Shown here: piece after piece, positions 7,565-17,000 of the stretch
Position numbering within the stretch: the stretch's first letter is position 1
Layout: the number at the start of each line of letters is the position of its first letter
Assembly (NCBI RefSeq): GCF_000429825.1
Contig: NZ_AUCP01000014.1
Span: forward strand, 44,421-108,420
DNA from: Cohnella thermotolerans DSM 17683
GTDB lineage: Bacteria; Bacillota; Bacilli; Paenibacillales; Paenibacillaceae
DNA length: 64,000 nt
Reading direction: 5' to 3'
Translations under genes and position numbers: made by a program
The notes under the pieces: model-generated
Told to the model about the DNA's origin: nothing
The model's input: the letters and a program-made list of their open reading frames with translations, nothing else
Database searches by the model: none

Positions 7565-8749
7565 TCATCTGAATGCCCTCTGCCATTTGTCCACGAGCAG
7601 CAACAGGAGCTTCAAACCCGTGTCCATTCCATCCTCATCCACGGTGAAACGCGGAGTATGATGAGGGTAATGGCTTTCCTTCTCCTCGTTGCGTGAGCCG
7701 ACGTAGATAAAAGCTCCAGGCACCTTTTGCAGATAAGCCGAGAAGTCCTCCGCACCGAGCACCGGCTTCATTTCCTGCAGCGCCTCTTTACCGAAAAAGC
7801 CTGCGGCAACCTCACGGACATCCTCTACGAGCTGCGCGTCATTTACGAGCGGACGGTACCCGTACCGGTAATCGAGCTCGCACACAGCCCCATGGGCGGC
7901 GCCTACCCCTTCAATAACCTGCCGGATCATTCCCGGCATTTTGTCGCGGATTTCCTGGTCAAAAGCACGGAACGTGCCGCTGATCTTCAGCTCCTCCGGA
8001 AACGAATTGTACGACGTTCCCCCATGAATCTGAGTAAGGGACAGTACGGCACGATCCAGCGGATCCAAACGGCGGGCAACGATATGCTGCAGGTTCGTGA
8101 TCACCTGGGCCGCGGTCGAGATGACATCCACAGACTGATGAGGGTACGCGGCATGCCCTCCCGTTCCCCGAACGATGATGTCGAACGCGTCATTTCCGGC
8201 CATCGCCGGACCGGCAATCACCCCGATTTTGCCTGTCTCGATCCAGGAAACGAGGTGCAGGCCGTAAATGGCGTCCACGCCGTCCAGCACACCGGCTTCC
8301 ACCAGCTGCTCCGCTCCACCGGGAACCTGCTCTTCCGCATGCTGAAAAATAAACCGGATTTCTCCTGCAATCCGTTTCTTCTGACCGGCTAAAATTTTAG
8401 CGGCACCGAGAAGAATCGCCGCGTGGCTGTCGTGCCCGCAGGCGTGGCTGACTCCCGGATTTTGCGATACAAACTCGAACCGGTTCTCCTCCTGAATCGG
8501 CAGCGCATCGATATCCGCCCGAAACGCCAACGTTTTGCCGGGGCGGCTGCCGATCAGGCGGGCTACGACACTGGTCGGTGTCGGCCTTGAGAGCTCGAGC
8601 CCGCCGAACGATTCCAATTGCTCGGCGATATAAGCCGATGTCCTCACTTCCTGGAACGACAATTCAGGATAGCGGTGAAAATGTCTGCGCCAATCCACAA
8701 CCTGCTGCTGCAGAGCCTCAGCCTGCTTCATCCATTCTGCCAGCGTCAT
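7565..8749 (-). CDS. M20 family amidohydrolase (M20D aminoacylase/YxeP type)
   Basis: A 394-residue metallopeptidase-fold hydrolase. Metal and catalytic motifs of the M20D group are present: HACGHDSHAAILLG (about residues 103-116), the acid pair in FQHAEEQVPGGAEQL (about 140), GHAAYPHQ in the dimer domain, AEDFSAYLQ and the terminal HHTPRF histidines. The family hydrolyses N-acyl or N-carbamoyl amino acids. As last gene of the hyu operon it may cleave the ring-opened product of HyuAB, but M20D enzymes are promiscuous and the substrate is not fixed by sequence. The terminator starts 10 nt after its stop. Confidence 0.88.
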   Translation of the reverse strand: MTLAEWMKQAEALQQQVVDWRRHFHRYPELSFQEVRTSAYIAEQLESFGGLELSRPTPTSVVARLIGSRPGKTLAFRADIDALPIQEENRFEFVSQNPGVSHACGHDSHAAILLGAAKILAGQKKRIAGEIRFIFQHAEEQVPGGAEQLVEAGVLDGVDAIYGLHLVSWIETGKIGVIAGPAMAGNDAFDIIVRGTGGHAAYPHQSVDVISTAAQVITNLQHIVARRLDPLDRAVLSLTQIHGGTSYNSFPEELKISGTFRAFDQEIRDKMPGMIRQVIEGVGAAHGAVCELDYRYGYRPLVNDAQLVEDVREVAAGFFGKEALQEMKPVLGAEDFSAYLQKVPGAFIYVGSRNEEKESHYPHHTPRFTVDEDGMDTGLKLLLLLVDKWQRAFR

Positions 8750-8775
8750 ATTTAAAACCTCCTCTTCTATTTAGA

Positions 8776-8813
8776 GGGGCCAGGATCCCGGCTACCACCG
8801 CGAACCTGGCCCC
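8776..8813 (-). other. Intercistronic stem-loop between permease and M20 genes
   Basis: GGGGCCAGG pairs with CCTGGCCCC over 9 bp with a 20-nt loop. No T-run follows and the M20 ribosome site lies just after it, so it is more likely an mRNA-stability or partial-termination element than a full terminator. Confidence 0.5.
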
Positions 8814-8836
8814 ATGCAATATACAATCCGGCTGGC

Positions 8837-9682
8837 TTACATCACTTTCGTCAGGCCGACCGTTTTATCAATAATAATCAGCGCAATGACGGCAAACGCA
8901 ATGAACATGACCGAAATCGCATTGACGGACGGATCGAAGGTCTGATCGATATAACTGAAGATCCGGACCGGAATCGTAATATTACCCGGTGACGATACAA
9001 ACAAGCTGACCGACACTTCCCCGAAGGATTCCACGATGGAGAAGACCGTGCCGGCAATCATTCCCGGCTTAATCAGCGGTAAGGTCACTCGCCGGAAAGT
9101 GGACCATCTGCCGGCACCCAAACTCATGGAGGCGGACTCCAGCTTGGGATCAAGCCCTATTACACTGACGCTGACCACCCGGACAACATACGGGAAGGCC
9201 ACGACCATATGCCCGATGACAAGCCCGGTCAAAGAGTTGATGATTCCAAGGCTTGTAAATTCATACAGCAGCGCAATGCCCAGAACAACCTGCGGAATCA
9301 TGAGCGGGGACAGCATCAGGGACTGGATGGCTTCCCGTCCTCTGAACTTCAGGCGTCCTAGCCCGTATGCCGCCGCCGTACCCAGCAGCACGGTCAGCGG
9401 GGTCACGATCGCCAGCAGAATCAGGCTGACCCGGAGAGCCTCCCACCAGTCGCTGTTCTGGAATACCGCTGTAAACCAGCGAACCGAGAACGAAGACGGA
9501 GGAAAGGTCGGATACTCGGTAGGACTGAACGCCGAAAGGATGATGACCAAAATCGGCGAGATCAGAAACAGATAGACGATGATGCCTGCGATCCATATAA
9601 GGGCGGTCAGCGCTGAGAACTTGCGTCTGCGACGCGGCTTCCCCGTCCCGCTACGCTGCGAATGACTTGTCGTCTCAGTCAT
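8837..9682 (-). CDS. ABC transporter permease, PotC-like
   Basis: A 281-residue inner-membrane protein with about six membrane segments. The EAA loop is visible as LDPKLESASMSLGAGRWSTF. The form SLGAG with TFRRVTLPLIKPGMIAG is typical of PotC/PotI permeases in the spermidine/putrescine and Fe(III)-type group. It overlaps the 3' end of the partner permease by 8 nt, indicating coupled translation. With the ATPase and binding protein upstream it forms one importer. The hyuA/hyuB neighbours suggest a cyclic amide or amino-acid-like ligand rather than polyamines; this is inference. Confidence 0.88.
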   Translation of the reverse strand: MTETTSHSQRSGTGKPRRRRKFSALTALIWIAGIIVYLFLISPILVIILSAFSPTEYPTFPPSSFSVRWFTAVFQNSDWWEALRVSLILLAIVTPLTVLLGTAAAYGLGRLKFRGREAIQSLMLSPLMIPQVVLGIALLYEFTSLGIINSLTGLVIGHMVVAFPYVVRVVSVSVIGLDPKLESASMSLGAGRWSTFRRVTLPLIKPGMIAGTVFSIVESFGEVSVSLFVSSPGNITIPVRIFSYIDQTFDPSVNAISVMFIAFAVIALIIIDKTVGLTKVM

Positions 9683-10553
9683 GAAGTCTCGCCTCCCATC
9701 TTTTCGAAATCCAACTGATCAGCCCGACGACGATGGCCACCAAAACTAGCAAGGTCATGGAGAGTGCAGCCGCAAACGGCATATTAAATACCTGCACAGC
9801 CTGCTGATAGATGGACAACGGCAGCAGCGGCTGAAGCCGTCCGCCGACCAGCAGCGGCGTAATATAACTGCCTGCAGCCAGCGAGAATACGATCGCTGCG
9901 CCGGACAGCAAACCGGGCAGCGTCAGCGGGAAGGTCACTTTGAAAAAAGTGCGGATCCGCCCTGCCCCAAGACTCATGGACGCCTGCCGAAGCTTCGGCT
10001 GAATTTCTCCCATCGAGGTCGCAATCGGCAATACGGCGAATGGCAGCATGACCTGCACATAGGCAATAACCACCGCTTTCATGGACCACAAGAGCGACAG
10101 CGGTTTGTCGATCAGATGCAGCTTAAGCAGCGCCTCATTCAGAAGGCCGTTCTGCGCCATGATGACGATCCAGGCGAACGTCCGGATCACCACGCTGGTC
10201 AGCAGCGGAGAAATCAGCAGGATATAAAAGAAGGTGCGCAACCCCTTGCTCCCTGTTCTCACAAGCAGATAGGCTGCCGGATATGCCGCTATAATCACAA
10301 TGACTGTCGTTAGCGCAGCCACGCCAAGAGTCGAACGAATGGTCGTTAAATAGGAAGCGGAGGTAAAGATCTCGGTATAGTTTTTCAAGCTGTACGAAGG
10401 CAGAACATTCAGCAAGCTGTCCACTTCACGGAAGCTGAGGACAATCAGCATGATAAAGGGAACGACCAGAAAGGCGAGCAGAAACAGCAGAGCCGGCGAC
10501 AGCATCAGCCAGTAAAAAGAAAGGGTTCGGCGTACAACCGTATTTCGGGCCAC
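9675..10553 (-). CDS. ABC transporter permease, PotB-like
   Basis: A 292-residue permease with about six membrane segments and the EAA-type loop IQPKLRQASMSLGAGRIRTF. I place the start at GTG 10553 (VARNTVVRRT), 5 nt after the ATPase stop and about 9 nt after AAGGGG. The longer frame reaching 10688 overlaps the ATPase and has an unlikely N-terminus. It pairs with the PotC-like permease to form the membrane channel. The PotB family transports spermidine/putrescine, but related systems import many organic cations and acids, so the ligand is open. Confidence 0.87.
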   Translation of the reverse strand: MARNTVVRRTLSFYWLMLSPALLFLLAFLVVPFIMLIVLSFREVDSLLNVLPSYSLKNYTEIFTSASYLTTIRSTLGVAALTTVIVIIAAYPAAYLLVRTGSKGLRTFFYILLISPLLTSVVIRTFAWIVIMAQNGLLNEALLKLHLIDKPLSLLWSMKAVVIAYVQVMLPFAVLPIATSMGEIQPKLRQASMSLGAGRIRTFFKVTFPLTLPGLLSGAAIVFSLAAGSYITPLLVGGRLQPLLPLSIYQQAVQVFNMPFAAALSMTLLVLVAIVVGLISWISKRWEARLHD

Positions 10554-10557
10554 GACT

Positions 10558-11658
10558 CTACACCCCTTCCGGCGGGAGAGCAATAACATCCTCGGCGTCC
10601 CAGTATAATTCGCAGCGGTCTCCGGCTGACGGCAGAACAGGGAACAGCGGATCGGAAGCCACGACCTGCAGCTCCCCCTTCCCGGCAAGCTGCACGTGGA
10701 GTCTCACCTGATCTCCTGCGTAACCCACATGAGAAATGACGCCGGGAGCCCGGTTAGCTTCGCCTGAATTCCCTGCGGTCAAGGCAATCTTGATTCGCTC
10801 CGGACGGATCATATAGAGTCCCGATCCCTCTGCGCTCCCTGTAGTCTCCAGAAGGAGCGGAACACCAGCCGCTATTTCGTAGTCTATTGCAGCATGACGA
10901 TTACGGCCGGTACTCCGCTCCGCCGCAACCGCCGTCTGAATGAGATTGACCTGGCCGATAAAGTCGGCGACAAAACGGTTCGCAGGACGGCGGTACACCT
11001 CAAGCGGCGTGCCCACTTGCTGCAACCGGCCATGACCCAGAATTCCGATGCGGTCCGACAGGCTGAGCGCCTCTTCCTGGTCATGAGTCACGAGAACCGT
11101 CGTGACTCCGGTCCGTCGCTGAATGGTCCGAAGCTCGGTTTGCATTGCTTTGCGCAGCTTGGCGTCCAGGTTGCTCAAAGGCTCATCAAGCAGCAGAACG
11201 GATGGCTCAATGGCCAAAGCACGGGCGATGGCTACGCGCTGACGCTGGCCCCCGCTGAGCTGATGAGGGCGCCGGTCCGCCATGGAGGACAGCTGGACGA
11301 GTGCCAGCATTTCTTCCACGCGGCGTTTGATCTCCTTTTTGGGCTGCTTGCGGATACGCAAACCATAGGCCACGTTGTCAAATACCGAGAGATGGGGGAA
11401 CAGGGCATAATCCTGAAAAACGATACCGAGACCGCGCCGGTAAGGCGGCAGTCCGGTAACGTCTTTGCCTCCGATCATAATCCGGCCGCGCGTGGGATCA
11501 AGGAAGCCGGCAATCAGGTTGAGCAGCGTCGTTTTGCCGCAGCCGCTCGGCCCGAGCAGGGAGAAGAATTCCCCTTCTCGAACCTGCAGCTGAACTTCTT
11601 CCAGTGCGGTAAAATCGCCAAACTGACGGCTCACATCGTCGATATGGATGCCACTCAT
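10558..11658 (-). CDS. ABC transporter ATP-binding protein, PotA-like
   Basis: A 366-residue ATPase. Residues 1-235 hold the nucleotide-binding domain with Walker A LGPSGCGKTT, Q-loop GIVFQDYALFPH, signature LSGGQRQR, Walker B LLLDEPLSNLD and switch VLVTHDQEEA. The C-terminal 130 residues form a TOBE regulatory domain, as in PotA. Its start overlaps the stop of the binding protein (ATGA). The gene serves the two permeases directly downstream. Confidence 0.92.
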   Translation of the reverse strand: MSGIHIDDVSRQFGDFTALEEVQLQVREGEFFSLLGPSGCGKTTLLNLIAGFLDPTRGRIMIGGKDVTGLPPYRRGLGIVFQDYALFPHLSVFDNVAYGLRIRKQPKKEIKRRVEEMLALVQLSSMADRRPHQLSGGQRQRVAIARALAIEPSVLLLDEPLSNLDAKLRKAMQTELRTIQRRTGVTTVLVTHDQEEALSLSDRIGILGHGRLQQVGTPLEVYRRPANRFVADFIGQVNLIQTAVAAERSTGRNRHAAIDYEIAAGVPLLLETTGSAEGSGLYMIRPERIKIALTAGNSGEANRAPGVISHVGYAGDQVRLHVQLAGKGELQVVASDPLFPVLPSAGDRCELYWDAEDVIALPPEGV

Positions 11659-12767
11659 TTACTACCACCGAGCGCCTTTGTCCAACGGTCCGTCCAATCC
11701 GCCAATTTCGGCGTGGCCGTCGCGTAATCCACCCAGGTCAACTTTTTGTAAGCTTCTTCCCCTACCTGCACCCTTTTCTTCAAAGTATCGCTATATTGAA
11801 CATTTTTGTTCGTCATGCCGTACAGGGAAAGATCGGAAAATGCCTTTTGGACATCCGGGCTGGACAGATAATTAACCAGCTTATAGGCATTCGCCAGGTT
11901 CTTGCCGCCTTTAGGAATGGCCCAGCTGGCAACAGCCGCCACGGGACCGTCTTCCGGATAAGCAAAGCCTACGTTCAAGCCCGAATCCTGCATGGCAAAG
12001 GCGCGGCCGTCCCAGAACGGAACAACCCACGCGTCGCCGCGTTCCAGCAGCGTCTGGATCGAACCCGCGTTATCCGGAAATGCGACTGCATTTTGCTTCA
12101 GTTCAGCCAGTTTCGCGAATGCCTTATCGACATCCGTCGCGTTGCTCTCCTTGCCTCCGAGCGCATGTACTAGGCCGGATAAGAACTGAAGACCGGCCGA
12201 GTATGTCGGCGACGAAACGGCAACATGGCCTTTATATTCCGGATTCCACAAATCCGTCCACTTGGTCAGAGGAGTTTTGACCAGATCTTTGCGGTAAATA
12301 ATGCCCAGCTGTCCCATACTGAAGCCGGCCGCATAGACTTTGCCGTCTATGGTGAAGCGTTCTTCCACGGAAGGGTAAAGATCAGCCAGGTTGGGCACGT
12401 TCTGGGTATCCAGCGGCTCCAATAGATTGGCTTCGGCAGCGCGCTGAATGGTATCCGGCTGAAGAACGAGCACGTCGTATGGCGAGTTTTTGCCGTTGCC
12501 CGCCTTTAATTTAGGAAACCACTCCGCGTCGGTGCCCGTAACGACCTCCACGTCGATGCCGGTCTCCTGTTTAAATTTATCCAAGGCGGCCTGACGGATA
12601 TTTTTCTCCCAGTCGCCGCCGGACACACCGATGACCACCTTATTTGTCTTCGGAAGCTCGCCGCTTGCCTGATCTTTGGAACCGCCGGATGAATTGCCGC
12701 ATGCCGAGACAATCAGCGTCAAACTGAGGAGCAGCGCTCCGAACGTCAAATTCTTTTTGCTTTTCAT
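11655..12767 (-). CDS. Extracellular solute-binding lipoprotein, PotD-like
   Basis: A 370-residue receptor. The signal peptide ends in LIVSAC, a lipobox. The mature domain starts KVVIGVSGGDWEKNIRQAAL and contains YDVLVLQPDTIQRA and WAIPKGGKNLANAYKLVNYL, typical of the PotD/Fe(III)-type class of binding proteins. It lies 31 nt after hyuB and overlaps the ATPase gene, so the importer is co-transcribed with the hydantoinase genes. The likely cargo is the HyuAB substrate, which is not known. Confidence 0.88.
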   Translation of the reverse strand: MKSKKNLTFGALLLSLTLIVSACGNSSGGSKDQASGELPKTNKVVIGVSGGDWEKNIRQAALDKFKQETGIDVEVVTGTDAEWFPKLKAGNGKNSPYDVLVLQPDTIQRAAEANLLEPLDTQNVPNLADLYPSVEERFTIDGKVYAAGFSMGQLGIIYRKDLVKTPLTKWTDLWNPEYKGHVAVSSPTYSAGLQFLSGLVHALGGKESNATDVDKAFAKLAELKQNAVAFPDNAGSIQTLLERGDAWVVPFWDGRAFAMQDSGLNVGFAYPEDGPVAAVASWAIPKGGKNLANAYKLVNYLSSPDVQKAFSDLSLYGMTNKNVQYSDTLKKRVQVGEEAYKKLTWVDYATATPKLADWTDRWTKALGGSK

Positions 12768-12798
12768 TGTGGTTTGCCCCCTAATGGATAGTGATTTT

Positions 12799-14763
12799 TT
12801 ATTGATGCTCGGCCCACAACTGCTCGATCATGGAAGCCGTTAACGGTTCCCCCGAAAATCGGTCTGCTGCACGTTCATGCACCAGTTGCTTGCGAGCAGC
12901 CCGCTGGGCCGGCGGCAAATTCTGAAGCAGCCGGGCCAGCTTGTCGCTTGCTTCAGGCGTCCAGACCTGCTCGTACGCTGTCCGCGCGCTGCCGAAATCC
13001 CAGAATTGTTCCCGTACCGGCCGGGTGGCTCTGACCCGCTGCGTCTCTTCGGCATCGACAACCAGCACGCCTGCCTTCGTTTTCAGCACAACACCGTACT
13101 GTTCTTTCGCCTGCTCTTTACCAAGCAGTCCGGAGCGAACCTCATGCAGCACATCTTCCGGATCGCGCTCCAACGGATTTCCCCAGCCTCCGCCTCCCGG
13201 AGAGTGAATGCTGACGATATCCCCCGGTTTAGGATGAAGCACACTGATCTTCGGCAGATTCGTTTCATTGTCCCGACCCGGATTCAGCTGAACCTTGCCG
13301 AGCGAACCGGCTCGTCCGCCGGCAAGCCCCCAAGGATGGAAGCGCAAGCGCTCCATTCCTCTTGCCGTAACAACAGAGCCTTCTTCGATAATTTCGAAGT
13401 CCAAACGGATGGCGTGACCGCCGCGATGGAGTCCGGGGCCTGCCGTATTTTCCAGCAGTTCATATTTATGAACCAACACCTGGATATGCTGCTCCAGACT
13501 TTCAATCGGTGTATTGCGCAAAAAACCGGACGCATGGTCAATGCCGTCGGCCCCGTCCATATCGCTCTGACCGCCGCCTCCGCCGCCCATCGGCTGTACA
13601 ACCGCCATATTACGCGTGCCGTTCTTTACATCCGGAGTCGACAGCACCACGATCGCGGACTGGCCGGCTCCGGCCGCCGGAATGCGGTGAGGGATCGCTT
13701 TGGCCAGAGCTCCCAGCACCGCATTGTACAGGCGCATCGTAATCGTATGGCGCACCCCGACCGCGGCAGGATACACCGGATTGACCAGCGTTCCGGCAGG
13801 AGCGATGACGGAAATGGGGCGTGTAATGCCGCCATTCACCGGGATAAACGGATCCGAGCTGATAATATAGTTAATCAGCCCCTGGAACAGGAAAGAATGC
13901 TTCTTGCCGTTCGTTACCAGGTTAAAAGCCGTTCTGACCTGCGGATCGCAGTTCGAAAAATCGAGCTTAATGTCTCCGCCCTGAACCGTAACCTTGACGG
14001 CAAGACGAATCGGCGTATCGGACAGCATGTCATCGTCCAAATAATCGGCAAATTCATACGTGCCGTCCGGAATCTGCTCAATGACCTTGCGGGCACGAAG
14101 CTCGCCCTGATCCATCAAATCCTCCATGCTGTCTTTCACAGCCTGCACGCCAAATTTGCTCACCAACGTCAGCAACCGTTGTTCGGCGGTGTTGACTGCG
14201 GCTACCATCGCGTTGAAGTCACCCAGGTTAAGCTGCGGCGAGCGGCTGTTCGCTTGAAGGAAGGCATGCACATCCGCGTTGGGTTCGCCGCGTTTATACA
14301 GCTTAACCGGTGGAATTCGCAGCCCTTCCTGATGGATATCGATGGCTTCCGGCGAAATGCTGGAAGGAACCAGTCCGCCGACGTCGCTGCAGTGCACGAA
14401 GGCCCAGGCGTAGGAAATCAGCTCGCCATCCACAAAAATAGGCTTGAACACATGAACATCGGGAAGATGAGTCGCGAGTCCGTCCGTCGAGTAGGGTTCA
14501 TTGGTAATGATGATGTCGCCCGGCTCAAGGGGATGGCACGCCTCGGCCGCCCGTTTCAAGCTTAATCCGAGAAAAATCGTAACGCCTACCGTTTTCGGAT
14601 AGACGAAAAACTCACCGCTCGGCGTCGCCAATGCGGTCGCGAAGTCAGCCGATTCCTTGACGAAGGTCGTAAACGAGGTCCGCTCGATGACATGCCCCAT
14701 ACCGGCAGCGATGGCATTATAATAGCTGCGCATAATTTCCAATGTAGCCGGATCTGTCTTCAT
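12799..14763 (-). CDS. hyuB: Hydantoinase/oxoprolinase beta subunit HyuB
   Basis: A 654-residue hydantoinase B family protein. It begins DPATLEIMRSYYNAIAAGMG and contains ITNEPYSTDGLATHLPDVHV, PMGGGGGGQSDMDG and SPGGGGWGNPLERDPE, all characteristic. With HyuA it makes an ATP-dependent enzyme that opens N-methylhydantoin, 5-oxoproline or related lactam/imide rings; some relatives are acetone or acetophenone carboxylases, so carboxylation is an alternative. Its ATG overlaps the hyuA stop. The C-terminal extension of about 110 residues (after NPLERDPE) is longer than the core domain, as in several homologues. Confidence 0.92.
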   Translation of the reverse strand: MKTDPATLEIMRSYYNAIAAGMGHVIERTSFTTFVKESADFATALATPSGEFFVYPKTVGVTIFLGLSLKRAAEACHPLEPGDIIITNEPYSTDGLATHLPDVHVFKPIFVDGELISYAWAFVHCSDVGGLVPSSISPEAIDIHQEGLRIPPVKLYKRGEPNADVHAFLQANSRSPQLNLGDFNAMVAAVNTAEQRLLTLVSKFGVQAVKDSMEDLMDQGELRARKVIEQIPDGTYEFADYLDDDMLSDTPIRLAVKVTVQGGDIKLDFSNCDPQVRTAFNLVTNGKKHSFLFQGLINYIISSDPFIPVNGGITRPISVIAPAGTLVNPVYPAAVGVRHTITMRLYNAVLGALAKAIPHRIPAAGAGQSAIVVLSTPDVKNGTRNMAVVQPMGGGGGGQSDMDGADGIDHASGFLRNTPIESLEQHIQVLVHKYELLENTAGPGLHRGGHAIRLDFEIIEEGSVVTARGMERLRFHPWGLAGGRAGSLGKVQLNPGRDNETNLPKISVLHPKPGDIVSIHSPGGGGWGNPLERDPEDVLHEVRSGLLGKEQAKEQYGVVLKTKAGVLVVDAEETQRVRATRPVREQFWDFGSARTAYEQVWTPEASDKLARLLQNLPPAQRAARKQLVHERAADRFSGEPLTASMIEQLWAEHQ

Positions 14764-16814
14764 GCGCGCACCTCTTTCCGTTTCAAAATCAGGTTGCCGG
14801 CCCGGTCTACGGTACCGTACCAGCCGTCCAGCACCAGAACCGTCGTATCATCCTGCTCAACAATGGCCGGTCCTTCAATGGTGTGGCCCGCATGCATCTC
14901 ACTCCGGACATATACGTTAGCCATGTGCTCTTGTCCGCCATATCGGATCCTGCGTGTACACGTCGGCTTAATTTCACCCTGTGCATCCGGAACCGAAGCA
15001 ATGGCCGGTTTCAGGGTATGTCCGACCAGACGGACGCGCAAATTGATCAGCTCCAGCACGGCAGCGGCATCGCTGTGCCCGTATTGTCTGCGGTGCAACT
15101 CATGGAACGCTGTGACAATCCGCTCTCCAGTCCGGTCTTCCAGCATCGACTTGTCCAGCGGCAGCTCAATTTCGAAGGCCTGGCCCGCATAACGGGCATC
15201 CATGGAATAATGCAAGGTGCTGTCTTCCAGCCCGCTTACCTGCTGGTCCGTGAGCCACATTCGAGCCTGCTTGGCAAGCCGGTCATATTCATGCACCAGG
15301 GCATCCATCGTGACCTCTTCAAACCTCTTTTGCAGGGACAATACCGCATCGTACGCAAAATCAGCGGTCAAAGCCCCCAAGGCGCACAACGTTCCCGGGC
15401 TTGGCGGCACGAGCACGCTCTGTGCCTGAATCTCTTCCGCCAGGAAGTTGGCGGTTACCGGGCCGCCGCCTCCAAACGCAAGGAGGCTGAATTCGCGCGG
15501 GTCAAACCCGTGCTGCTCCATCACCGCGCTTAGCTCAGCGTACATGTTGGCTACCGCAACCTGAATCATGCGGTCGGCCGCTCCGCGTGCGTCAGTGCCA
15601 AGATGCTCGGCGATAGGCGCGATCGCCTGTGCCGAACGTTCCGGATAGAGCCGGACGTTTCCGGCCGCGAAACGGTCGGGATTCAAATAACCGCACAGCA
15701 GGTAAGCATCCGTCAAAGCGGCGCGGTCCCCTTTGCCGTAACAGGCAGGTCCGGGCGAAGATCCTACCGATTCCGGCCCCACCTTCAGCAATCCGCCGTT
15801 GTCGATCCAGGCATACGAACCGCCGCCTGCGCCCACCGAATAGATCGACACGGAAGGCAGCATGATCGGCATGCCTGCCAGATGGTTCATCTGCGTGAAA
15901 GTCGGCTGTCCGCTTTCAATAATGGAGATGTCGGCACTGGTACCGCCCATATCGAACGTGATGACATTGCTCACATCGGCTGAACGGGCAACTTGCACCG
16001 CCCCGATTACACCTGCCGCTGGTCCGGAGAAGAGCGTGCGCACCGGCGCATCCGCCGCAGTCCCGATATCCATAATCCCACCGTTGGATTGCGTGATAAA
16101 CGGTTGGGCCCGAACCCCTTCTTCCTGCAGACGTTCCTGCAGCGTTTCGAAATACCTTCTCACATTCGGTTGAATATACAAGTTGACCGCCGTCATCGCC
16201 GCGCGCTCGTACTCTCTCATTTGCGGCCACAGCTCGGCTGAGGCGCTCACCCCAAGTTCCGGGGCCAGCTCGCGGATTCGGGCAACCGCCTGCTGCTCAT
16301 GCACCGGATTTTTATAGCTGTGCAGGAAGCACACGACGACCCCGCCTGCGCCAGATGCGGCTGCCGCACGAATGGCTTCGTCCAGGCTGTCCATATCCAG
16401 CGGCGTATGCACGGAGCCGTCATGGCGCAGACGTTCTTTTACCGTGAATACCCGTTCCCTCGGAATCAGAGGTTCCGGAAGTCTCGAACGGAAGTCGTAA
16501 GGAATCGGCAGTCGCAAGCGCTGCAGGGACAATAAATCCCGGAATCCCTCGGTGACAATCAAGGCAATCGACTCACCGCGTCGCTGCAATAAAGTATTAA
16601 GGCCTATCGTCGTCCCATGGACAAAGTAACGAATGTCCTTCGGCTCGATCCCTCGTTGTCTCAATAAAGCGAGTCCATTCGCGATCCCCTGAGCCGGGTC
16701 GGAAGGAACCGTCGGCGTTTTGATGCCGATTAAGGTGCCGCTCTGCTCATCCAGCACCGTTAAATCTGTAAAGGTACCGCCTATATCAATACCCAATCTC
16801 CAAGAATGACTCAA
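14760..16814 (-). CDS. hyuA: Hydantoinase/oxoprolinase alpha subunit HyuA
   Basis: A 684-residue ATP-binding subunit. The N-terminal Hydant_A_N domain starts LGIDIGGTFTDLTVLDEQSG, followed by YFVHGTTIGLNTLLQRRGES. The actin-like ATPase core has TFDMGGTSADISII and VGAGGGSYAWID. The C-terminal part has LLAFGGGGPVTANFLAEE. It uses ATP to activate the cyclic amide opened together with HyuB. It is first gene of a seven-gene minus operon (HyuA, HyuB, importer, M20). The promoter with an inverted repeat lies just upstream. Confidence 0.93.
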   Translation of the reverse strand: MSHSWRLGIDIGGTFTDLTVLDEQSGTLIGIKTPTVPSDPAQGIANGLALLRQRGIEPKDIRYFVHGTTIGLNTLLQRRGESIALIVTEGFRDLLSLQRLRLPIPYDFRSRLPEPLIPRERVFTVKERLRHDGSVHTPLDMDSLDEAIRAAAASGAGGVVVCFLHSYKNPVHEQQAVARIRELAPELGVSASAELWPQMREYERAAMTAVNLYIQPNVRRYFETLQERLQEEGVRAQPFITQSNGGIMDIGTAADAPVRTLFSGPAAGVIGAVQVARSADVSNVITFDMGGTSADISIIESGQPTFTQMNHLAGMPIMLPSVSIYSVGAGGGSYAWIDNGGLLKVGPESVGSSPGPACYGKGDRAALTDAYLLCGYLNPDRFAAGNVRLYPERSAQAIAPIAEHLGTDARGAADRMIQVAVANMYAELSAVMEQHGFDPREFSLLAFGGGGPVTANFLAEEIQAQSVLVPPSPGTLCALGALTADFAYDAVLSLQKRFEEVTMDALVHEYDRLAKQARMWLTDQQVSGLEDSTLHYSMDARYAGQAFEIELPLDKSMLEDRTGERIVTAFHELHRRQYGHSDAAAVLELINLRVRLVGHTLKPAIASVPDAQGEIKPTCTRRIRYGGQEHMANVYVRSEMHAGHTIEGPAIVEQDDTTVLVLDGWYGTVDRAGNLILKRKEVRA

Positions 16815-16859
16815 AGCGGTGAAGCCCCCTTGCTCGGAATTTCCAATCTGGGAGGATCT

Positions 16860-16915
16860 AATTCCGTTTAATTATACTTATAATATCGGAATTCATTGAT
16901 TTTAGTCAAGAAAAT
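16860..16915 (-). promoter_or_regulatory. Promoter and inverted-repeat operator of the hyu operon
   Basis: On the minus strand TTGACT (about 16911-16906) and TATTAT are spaced by 18 bp. AATTCCG (16860-16866) and CGGAATT (16887-16893) form an exact inverted repeat around the -10 region, separated by 20 bp, a plausible repressor site. No regulator gene is adjacent. Confidence 0.55.
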
Positions 16916-16973
16916 TAGACAATTTTCGACATCATGAGCGCCGTCGAGCTGGCCATCGCACAAAAAAACCCTT

Positions 16974-16998
16974 CGTCAGAAGAGTTTTAATGAAAAGG
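16974..16998 (-). terminator. Intrinsic terminator behind the tRNA-Leu remnant
   Basis: On the minus strand, AAAACTCTTC-tgac-GAAGGGTTTTTTT forms a 10-bp stem with one G-U pair and a T-run. It is correctly placed for the tRNA remnant at 17001. Confidence 0.65.
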
Positions 16999-17000
16999 TA

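Noticed and set aside
12877..14565. 562-codon open frame on the plus strand opposite hyuB
   Set aside because: It is the antisense shadow of a clear HyuB gene in G+C-rich DNA, arginine-rich, with no family motif or ribosome site.
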